Source of the DNA: Rhizobium grahamii CCGE 502
Lineage (GTDB): Bacteria; Pseudomonadota; Alphaproteobacteria; Rhizobiales; Rhizobiaceae
DNA: 64,000 nt
Reading direction: 5' to 3'
Assembly (NCBI RefSeq): GCF_000298315.2
Contig: NZ_AEYE02000013.1
Coordinates: 1 to 64,000 of the forward strand
Shown: positions 58,466 to 64,000 of the stretch, in pieces
Position numbering within the stretch: position 1 is the stretch's first letter
How the letters are laid out: each line of letters starts with the position of its first letter
Notes under the pieces: generated by a model
Seen by the model: the letters and a program-made list of their open reading frames with translations, nothing else
Databases searched by the model: none
Told to the model about the DNA's origin: nothing
Made by a program: the position numbers and the translations under genes

Positions 58466-58801
58466 ATGAGCGGTATCAACGAATTCATCGACAACGAGAT
58501 CAAGAGCAACGACGTCGTCCTCTTCATGAAGGGCACGCCGCAGTTTCCGCAGTGTGGTTTCTCCGGCCAGGTCGTGCAGATTCTCGATTACATCGGCGTC
58601 GATTACAAGGGCATCAACGTGCTCGCTGACTCCGAAATCCGCCAGGGCATCAAGGACTATTCCAACTGGCCGACGATCCCCCAGCTTTACGTAAAGGGCG
58701 AGTTCGTCGGCGGCTGCGACATCGTCCGGGAAATGTTCCAGGCCGGTGAGTTGCAGCAGCACCTGCAGGAACATGGCGTGACCGTTCGCGGCGCCGCCTG
58801 A
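58466..58801 (+). CDS. grxD: Monothiol glutaredoxin, Grx4/GrxD family
   Basis: A 111-residue CGFS glutaredoxin that binds and hands on [2Fe-2S] clusters, usually with BolA. Signatures: [20 protein letters not shown] with the CGFS site ([11 protein letters not shown]), [20 protein letters not shown] and [13 protein letters not shown]. Length is normal. Upstream 58182-58465 (284 bp) is non-coding and should hold its promoter. Confidence 0.96.
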   Translation: MSGINEFIDNEIKSNDVVLFMKGTPQFPQCGFSGQVVQILDYIGVDYKGINVLADSEIRQGIKDYSNWPTIPQLYVKGEFVGGCDIVREMFQAGELQQHLQEHGVTVRGAA

Positions 58802-58814
58802 CCTGTCCGGTCAT

Positions 58815-58834
58815 CGGGCGTTTCGCCCGGTTTC
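58815..58834 (+). terminator. Terminator-like hairpin after grxD
   Basis: A 6-bp GC stem CGGGCG (58815-58820) and CGCCCG (58824-58829), loop TTT, then GTTTCC, 14 bp after the grxD stop. Confidence 0.55.
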
Positions 58835-58855
58835 CAAATCTGTATTTTGAGTCCG

Positions 58856-58878
58856 AGGCGCTGTGCTGAACAGCGCCT
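58856..58878 (+). promoter_or_regulatory. Leader hairpin before the first Bcr/CflA pump gene
   Basis: A perfect 9-bp stem AGGCGCTGT (58856-58864) and ACAGCGCCT (58870-58878) with a GCTGA loop, ending 24 bp before the GTG start at 58903. It could act in the mRNA leader of the pump gene or be a second terminator for grxD. Confidence 0.4.
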
Positions 58879-58902
58879 TGGCCCGTTTATGGGAATTTCA
58901 TT

Positions 58903-60150
58903 GTGACAAATTCATCACAAGCCGTGCACGCGGGCCAATTGCCCATGGGCAAAGGGGAGTTCATCGCGCTTGCTGCCTTCCTGATGGCGGTCAATTCCCT
59001 TGCCATCGACATCATGCTTCCGGCGCTGCAGCAGATCGGCGCAAGTCTTGGTATCGAAAGCGAAAATCATCGTCAGTTCGTCGTCTCCGCCTATTTGCTC
59101 GGCTTCGGCCTCGCACAGCTTTTCTACGGTCCCCTTTCCGACCGTTTCGGCCGTCGCCTACCTCTGCTGATCGGCCTTGCCATCTATATCGCTTCCGCCC
59201 TCGGCATTGCGCTGGTGCCGTCCTTTGCTGGTCTGCTTGCGCTTCGATTCGTTCAGGGCGTCGGTTCGGCTGCTACGCGCGTCATCACCATCTCCATTGT
59301 CCGTGACATCTACGGGGGCCGGCAGATGGCAGAGGTCATGTCACTGATCATGATGGTCTTCATGATTGTCCCTGTCATCGCGCCAGGCAGCGGCCAGATC
59401 ATCATGTTCTTCGGCAGTTGGCATCTGATCTTTGTCTTCATCGCGCTCATGGCGGCCCTGATCTCGGTCTGGGCCTATATGCGGCTTCCCGAAACCCTGC
59501 ACCCCTCGAATATTCGCCCATTTACCGCTCGCTCGGTCATCGGCGGCTTCAAGCTCGTGCTCACGAACCGGACAGCTCTCTGCTATACGATCGCCAGCAC
59601 CTTCATTTTCGGCTCGCTGTTCGGCTTCATCAATTCCGCCCAGCAGATCTATGTCGGCATCTATGATCTCGGCGCTTATTTCCCCGTGGCTTTCGCCGGC
59701 GTCGCGGTTTTCATGTCGCTGTCGTCGTTCCTGAATTCGCGGCTCGTCGGCAAGTTCGGGATGCGGCGGCTGTCGCATGGTGCGTTGGCCGGCTTCATCG
59801 CCGTCAACACCATCTGGCTCGCATCCCTCATCCTCGGCCCGCAGCCGCTACCCTTCCCGTTCTTCATCGGCTTCTTCGGTCTGGCAATGTTCCAGTTCGG
59901 CTGGATCGGATCCAATTTCAATTCGCTTGCGATGGAGCCGCTTGGCCATGTCGCGGGCACGGCATCGTCCGTCCTGGGCTTCATGAGTACGGTCGGCGGC
60001 GCGTTGATCGGCGCCGGCATCGGCCAGGCCTTCAACGGGACAGCATTGCCGATGGTCGCGGGATATTTCACCGTTTCGATCATCGGTCTGATCTTCGTTT
60101 TGATCGCAGAAAAGGGGCGCCTCTTCCAGCCGCACAATCCTGCGGTCTGA
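58903..60150 (+). CDS. MFS drug efflux transporter, Bcr/CflA family (first of two)
   Basis: A 415-residue inner-membrane protein with about 12 hydrophobic helices. Family marks: AFLMAVNSLAIDIMLPALQQ, the MFS loop GPLSDRFGRRLPLLIGLAIY, RFVQGVGSAATRVITISIVR, and MVFMIVPVIAPGSGQIIMFF. Bcr/CflA pumps export drugs or metabolites such as bicyclomycin or cysteine in E. coli; the substrate here is unknown. Start GTG 58903. The next gene, 34 bp away, is a close relative. Confidence 0.88.
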   Translation: MTNSSQAVHAGQLPMGKGEFIALAAFLMAVNSLAIDIMLPALQQIGASLGIESENHRQFVVSAYLLGFGLAQLFYGPLSDRFGRRLPLLIGLAIYIASALGIALVPSFAGLLALRFVQGVGSAATRVITISIVRDIYGGRQMAEVMSLIMMVFMIVPVIAPGSGQIIMFFGSWHLIFVFIALMAALISVWAYMRLPETLHPSNIRPFTARSVIGGFKLVLTNRTALCYTIASTFIFGSLFGFINSAQQIYVGIYDLGAYFPVAFAGVAVFMSLSSFLNSRLVGKFGMRRLSHGALAGFIAVNTIWLASLILGPQPLPFPFFIGFFGLAMFQFGWIGSNFNSLAMEPLGHVAGTASSVLGFMSTVGGALIGAGIGQAFNGTALPMVAGYFTVSIIGLIFVLIAEKGRLFQPHNPAV

Positions 60151-60184
60151 TCGCGTCGCTCGCTCGTATTTCAGGATTTCCATT

Positions 60185-61465
60185 ATGACGCCACATCATA
60201 AACCGCATGTTGAAAACCAGGGCTCCCGCCGAATAGGCATGGGCTTTGTCGAATTCGTCGTGACCATAGCCATCATGACCGCCAGTATTGCCATGGCGAT
60301 CGACAGCATGTTGCCGGCCCTGCCCGCAATCGGCCATTCGCTCGGCGTCGCCAACGCCAACGATGCGCAGCTGGTCATCGGCGTCTTCTTCCTGGGCTTC
60401 GGCGTCTCGCAGATCATTTTCGGCAGCCTGTCCGACACGTTCGGCCGCCGCAACATCTTGCTCGGCGGTTTGGCGGTTTACGTGCTCGCCATGTTCGGCG
60501 CGGCAGCCACGGGCAGTTTTGAAATGCTGCTTGTCATGCGCTTTATACAAGGCCTCGGCGGCGCAGCGGTTCGCATCACCACCATGGCCATCGTTCGTGA
60601 CTGCTTTGGTGGCCGCGAGATGGCCCGTGTCATGTCCTATGTGATGATCGTCTTCATGATCGTTCCGATCGTGGCACCTTCCGTCGGTCAGCTGATCATC
60701 ACCTATGCCAACTGGCACTGGATCTTCATCCTGCTCGGTCTCGTTGGTGGGATCCTGTTTGTCTGGGCATCACTGCGCTTGAAGGAATCGCTGCCGAAGG
60801 AAGAGCGCATTCCGCTATCGGTCGGCTCCGTCGTCGATGGCTTCAAAACCGTTCTGACGAATAAGATCACGTGCGGCTACATGATCGGCCTGACAATGTT
60901 CACGGCTGTCATCAGCGCCTACGTCATTTCGGTCCAGCAGGTTTTCGGTGAAGTCTACGGCCTTGGCGATTGGCTGCCGATTGCCTTTGCGGCAACGGCA
61001 GGCGGCATCGCGGTCGCAAACTTCGCCAACGGCTTCTTCGTGCGTAAGTTCGGCATGCGCCGTATCTCGCATGTCGCCATGATCGTCTTCACGATCGTTT
61101 CGGCAATCGGCTACGTCAAAGCGCTGGGCGGTCGGCCCGATTTCGCCTTCGCCTATGCGCTGTTCACGATCCTGCTGATGATGTTCGCAGTCATCGCGAC
61201 CAACTTCACAGCCATCAGCCTGGAGCCGATGGGCAACCTCGCTGGCACAGCAACCGCCATCACCGGCTTCGTGTCGACGACCTTCGGCGCGATCCTCGGC
61301 GGCACGGTTGGCCAGCTCTTCAACGGCACTGTCCAGCCGCTCTTCGGTGGCTTTGCCGTGTTCGGCGCGATCAGCATCGCGGCGACGCTCTGGGCGGAAG
61401 GCGGCAAGCTCTTCACGCACCCAGGCGACAGCCCGCAGCTCGATCCGGGCGCCGGTCATTTCTAA
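60185..61465 (+). CDS. MFS drug efflux transporter, Bcr/CflA family (second of two)
   Basis: A 426-residue paralogue of the preceding gene with the same order of marks: TASIAMAIDSMLPALPAIGH, FGSLSDTFGRRNILLGGLAV, RFIQGLGGAAVRITTMAIVR, and MIVFMIVPIVAPSVGQLIIT. The two share many identical short blocks, so this is a tandem duplication, now clearly diverged. Same strand, 34-bp gap, hence likely one transcript. A terminator follows. Confidence 0.88.
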   Translation: MTPHHKPHVENQGSRRIGMGFVEFVVTIAIMTASIAMAIDSMLPALPAIGHSLGVANANDAQLVIGVFFLGFGVSQIIFGSLSDTFGRRNILLGGLAVYVLAMFGAAATGSFEMLLVMRFIQGLGGAAVRITTMAIVRDCFGGREMARVMSYVMIVFMIVPIVAPSVGQLIITYANWHWIFILLGLVGGILFVWASLRLKESLPKEERIPLSVGSVVDGFKTVLTNKITCGYMIGLTMFTAVISAYVISVQQVFGEVYGLGDWLPIAFAATAGGIAVANFANGFFVRKFGMRRISHVAMIVFTIVSAIGYVKALGGRPDFAFAYALFTILLMMFAVIATNFTAISLEPMGNLAGTATAITGFVSTTFGAILGGTVGQLFNGTVQPLFGGFAVFGAISIAATLWAEGGKLFTHPGDSPQLDPGAGHF

Positions 61466-61483
61466 CGCGTAGAGCGTTCCTTA

Positions 61484-61516
61484 GCGCCCGCGACACGTCG
61501 TTGCGGGCGCAATTCT
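61484..61516. terminator. Terminator after the second pump gene
   Basis: An 8-bp stem GCGCCCGC (61484-61491) and GCGGGCGC (61503-61510) with an 11-nt loop, then AATTCTTTC. It sits between convergent genes. Confidence 0.65.
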
Positions 61517-61524
61517 TTCAGGAG

Positions 61525-62121
61525 TTAGCGCCACACAAGGGCAACCGACAGAGCCAGCGCAAACGCCATGGCGATATTGAAGAACCTCGCCGCGCGCGAG
61601 GTCCGCAGAACCTGGGCCACGAGAGCACCCAGGACGAGCCAAAGGAACCCGGCCGGAAATGCGGCTGCTGCAAACAGCACACCCATCCACAAAGCGCCGC
61701 TAGTCTGAGCCTGCTGCGGGGATACAAGGAAGGTGCTACCTGCGCTCAGCGCGACCAGCCAGCCTTTCGGGTTCAGCCATTGAAATAGAAAAGCCTGCCG
61801 GAATCCGACCGCCCGCCTCTGTCCATTCGCTTCGACCGTGCCGGCATTGGCGATCTTCCAAGCCAGCCACAGCAGAAACAGAGATCCCGCCATCTTCATC
61901 GCTATTACGATGGCCGGCGCGGCGGCGACAATTTCTCCGACGCCAAAGGCACTTAGAACGATCATCACGCCCATGCCCAGCGATGCGCCGAGCGGACAGC
62001 CGATGCCTCTCAAGGTGCCGACAGCGGCACCGGTGGACAGGATCATCGTGTTGCTGGGTCCCGGCGTAACCGCCGCGATAAACGCAAACAGCAAGAAAGC
62101 CAGCGCCTGCGCGATATCCAT
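61525..62121 (-). CDS. LysE/RhtB family transporter
   Basis: A 198-residue inner-membrane exporter with about six helices. Seen: FLLFAFIAAVTPGPSNTMIL (family start with the TPGPxN motif), GIGCPLGASLGMGVMIVLSA and FLFQWLNPKGWLVALSAGST. The group exports amino acids such as homoserine, threonine or lysine. A GGAGGG site fits the ATG at 62121 better than the GTG one codon earlier. It converges on the second pump gene. Confidence 0.9.
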   Translation of the reverse strand: MDIAQALAFLLFAFIAAVTPGPSNTMILSTGAAVGTLRGIGCPLGASLGMGVMIVLSAFGVGEIVAAAPAIVIAMKMAGSLFLLWLAWKIANAGTVEANGQRRAVGFRQAFLFQWLNPKGWLVALSAGSTFLVSPQQAQTSGALWMGVLFAAAAFPAGFLWLVLGALVAQVLRTSRAARFFNIAMAFALALSVALVWR

Positions 62122-62282
62122 CACTCCCTCCTCGTCATTTCAAAAGCGAGAGGATATCTACGATAGGCGTGCCTATCCGTATTGTACGTCTGTGCGCACG
62201 GCGTTCTGTTGGGAGCGCGAATATCGCACCCACGAAGCGCGACGTCAGTGGTGGCAGTCCGCGTAAGGCGGCAGCCTCGATA

Positions 62283-63107
62283 TCAGATGGTGAAGATTTC
62301 ACGCCGCAGAATGTCCCAGCTGTCCTGGTCAGGGGCAATCAGCAAGCCGCCGCGGGTATGATGCGGGAGGTAGGGCGAACCGTCGAAACGGGCCGCATGG
62401 GCGCCAGCCTCGATGCTGACAAGTGTGCCCGCAAGATGATCCCAGGGCATCAGCTTGTTATACATCAGGTAGTGCACGTGGCCGCCAGCAAAGGCGCGGT
62501 ATTCGTGAGCCGCGCAGCGATAGTTGGCAAGAAATCGAACCTTGGCCAAATTCGCAAGGATCTCACTGCGCTTCGGCTTCGGCAGAAAGCCGGTGGACGC
62601 CATGCCAACCATGTCCTCCAGCGCGACGGGCGCCGCGACCGAGAGCCGTTCTGCCTCCCCGTCAGGACGTCGAAGCCATGCGCCGCCGCCTGTCTCCGCA
62701 ATCACCCAATCGTCGCCCATCGGGTCGTAGATGATGCCGGCAACGGTTTCACCCTTGAACACTACGGAGGCCATGACTCCGAAAGCCGGAATGCCGGAAG
62801 CGAAATTGAACGTACCATCCACGGGATCAACGACGATGGCAAGGTCCGCTCCCTCGAGCTTACCGAGCAGATCGGGATCCGCCGCGGCTGACTCCTCACC
62901 GATGAACACCGCATCTGGCCAAAGGGCTGCGGCTTCCGCCTTGATCATCCGCTCCGCGTGCAGGTCGGCTTCCGTCACCAGGTCGGTCGCCTCGCTCTTG
63001 GCGCGGACGTCATCGCTCCCAAGGCGACGGAAACGCGGCAATATCTCTGCCTTCGCCGCCCGCCTCAGGAGATCGGCAAGCGTCGTTACATCTATCGTGG
63101 AACTCAT
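62283..63107 (-). CDS. Inositol monophosphatase family protein
   Basis: A 274-residue magnesium-dependent phosphatase. The metal-binding motifs are present: FIGEESAAA (Glu), VVDPVDGTFNFASGIPAFGV (DPxDGT), and PWDHLAGTLVSIEAGAHAAR (WDxAxG variant with His). Bacterial relatives act on inositol phosphate, histidinol phosphate or 3'-phosphoadenylates; I cannot say which. It sits 29 bp downstream of ttcA on the same strand. Confidence 0.9.
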   Translation of the reverse strand: MSSTIDVTTLADLLRRAAKAEILPRFRRLGSDDVRAKSEATDLVTEADLHAERMIKAEAAALWPDAVFIGEESAAADPDLLGKLEGADLAIVVDPVDGTFNFASGIPAFGVMASVVFKGETVAGIIYDPMGDDWVIAETGGGAWLRRPDGEAERLSVAAPVALEDMVGMASTGFLPKPKRSEILANLAKVRFLANYRCAAHEYRAFAGGHVHYLMYNKLMPWDHLAGTLVSIEAGAHAARFDGSPYLPHHTRGGLLIAPDQDSWDILRREIFTI

Positions 63108-63136
63108 GGACTTTCCTTCTTTGGCGTGAGCGCCGA

Positions 63137-64000
63137 CTATTCGCTTTTCGGCACGGTCTCTCCAGCCATGAGGCCGCCGAAATCGAAAAGCTTTGGATCG
63201 AGCAGATGCGACGGGTTTACATGTGCGAGTGCTCTCAACATCGTGTCCTTGCGGCCCGGCATGCGACGCTCGATATCGGCGAGCATGTCCTTCATCGCAT
63301 TGCGCTGCAACCCGTCCTGGGAGCCGCAGAGATCGCAGGGGATGATCGGAAACTGCATGGCAACCGCAAACTTCGCCATATCGTCTTCGGCGCAGTAGGC
63401 GAGCGGGCGCAGCACCATCAGGTTGCCCTCGTCATTGAGCAGTTTCGCCGGCATGGAGGCAAGCCGCCCGCCGTGGAACAAGTTCATGAAGAAGGTTTCG
63501 AGAATGTCCTCGCGATGGTGACCGAGCACCAGTGCGTCGCAGCCCTCTTCCTTGGCAATCCTGTAAAGATTGCCGCGACGAAGACGCGAACAGAGCGAGC
63601 AATATGTTGCCCCCTCAGGAACCTTCTCTTTTACGATCGAATAGGTATCGCGATACTCGATCCGGTGCTTGACACCGACCTTGGTGAGATATTCAGGCAG
63701 GATATGCTTCGGGAAGTTCGGCTGGCCCTGGTCGAGATTGCAGGCGATCAGTTCCACCGGCAGCAGACCGCGCCACTGCAGGTCAAGGAGAAGCGCAAGC
63801 AGCCCATACGAGTCCTTGCCGCCGGAGAGACCGATTAGCCAGCGCTTCTGCCCCTTCAGCATGGCAAAATCATCGAATGCCTGCCTGACGTTCCGTAACA
63901 ACCGTTTGCGCAGCTTGTTGAACGACACCGAATTCGGAGCCTCGGCAAAGAGCGCGTGCGCGATCGCGCTATCCGCGTTCGGCCTTTCCAGCTCATCGGC
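63137..64000 (-). CDS. ttcA: tRNA 2-thiocytidine biosynthesis protein TtcA, 5' end outside window
   Basis: TtcA makes 2-thiocytidine at position 32 of some tRNAs using an ATP-activated intermediate and an Fe-S cluster. Seen: the PP-loop [20 protein letters not shown], two CxxC motifs ([13 protein letters not shown] and [11 protein letters not shown]), [23 protein letters not shown] at 63928 could start a 263-residue protein, but the frame stays open to the window edge with plausible coding ([17 protein letters not shown]), so the true start probably lies beyond 64000. The enzyme's need for Fe-S fits the suf operon but they are far apart. Confidence 0.93.
   Translation of the reverse strand, partial: ADELERPNADSAIAHALFAEAPNSVSFNKLRKRLLRNVRQAFDDFAMLKGQKRWLIGLSGGKDSYGLLALLLDLQWRGLLPVELIACNLDQGQPNFPKHILPEYLTKVGVKHRIEYRDTYSIVKEKVPEGATYCSLCSRLRRGNLYRIAKEEGCDALVLGHHREDILETFFMNLFHGGRLASMPAKLLNDEGNLMVLRPLAYCAEDDMAKFAVAMQFPIIPCDLCGSQDGLQRNAMKDMLADIERRMPGRKDTMLRALAHVNPSHLLDPKLFDFGGLMAGETVPKSE

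Overview
This 64 kb window looks like core chromosome from a Rhizobiaceae-type alphaproteobacterium (Rhizobium, Agrobacterium or Sinorhizobium group). The evidence is high GC, very dense gene packing with many 4-bp ATGA overlaps, frequent TTG and GTG starts, an ATP12-type F1 chaperone gene, DUF1127 and DUF982 proteins, the suf operon order typical of rhizobia, and the split purS/purQ/purL purine pathway. I cannot assign a species. No rRNA, tRNA, CRISPR array, insertion sequence or prophage was seen.

Left part (1-8.3 kb): glutathione-dependent formaldehyde detoxification (3' end of the class III alcohol dehydrogenase, gfa, a UPF0178 gene, fghA), a SugE-type small multidrug pump, then on the minus strand DoxX, the propionyl-CoA carboxylase beta subunit, a small lipoprotein, and the set ATP12 - HAD phosphatase - RluC-like pseudouridine synthase - CrcB/FluC fluoride channel.

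8.8-13.5 kb: the glycine cleavage operon gcvT-gcvH-gcvP, preceded by a good promoter and a tandem glycine riboswitch and closed by a clear terminator. It is followed by a DUF982 protein, a free-standing carrier protein whose frame runs into a convergent exported hydrolase, and a LysE-type exporter.

16-23.2 kb: a minus-strand iron-sulfur assembly operon, sufS2-B-C-D-S-T-A, with two cysteine desulfurases. Its divergent promoter region holds a TGA-N9-TCA (RirA/IRO-like) element and a TTCTAAA/TTTAGAA inverted repeat that overlay a possible promoter. The Fe-S partners BolA and the CGFS glutaredoxin GrxD lie together near 57-58.8 kb.

23-35.5 kb: household genes (hydrolase, GNAT, anmK, tyrS, a giant AsmA/DUF3971 envelope protein, Bcp peroxiredoxin, a DUF455 ferritin-like protein, an M23 endopeptidase with a CtrA-like box, a RhlE-like helicase, Nudix, TfoX-N). 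35.5-40.9 kb: a compact minus-strand cluster for maturation of a molybdenum hydroxylase (MoxR AAA, CoxE-like VWA, split XdhC, a two-domain molybdopterin-binding/nucleotidyltransferase protein) with no hydroxylase subunits in view.

41-58.8 kb: a periplasmic binding protein, rpe, purB, two membrane proteins, a PAS-PAS-GGDEF-EAL protein, then purC-purS-(small coiled-coil gene)-purQ, a lipoprotein, DUF1127, a MocR-type regulator with an operator over its own start, a decayed lipid A deacylase (PagL-like) remnant, purL-bolA, a membrane hydrolase and grxD. 58.9-64 kb: two adjacent Bcr/CflA-type pumps, a second LysE-type exporter, an inositol-monophosphatase-like enzyme and the 3' part of ttcA, which runs off the window.

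I found no clear new defence, mobile or biosynthetic system. The most useful observations are regulatory (suf promoter, MocR operator, CtrA-like box, glycine riboswitch), degenerative (the PagL-like remnant, the run-on carrier protein) and the orphan molybdenum-hydroxylase maturation cluster.
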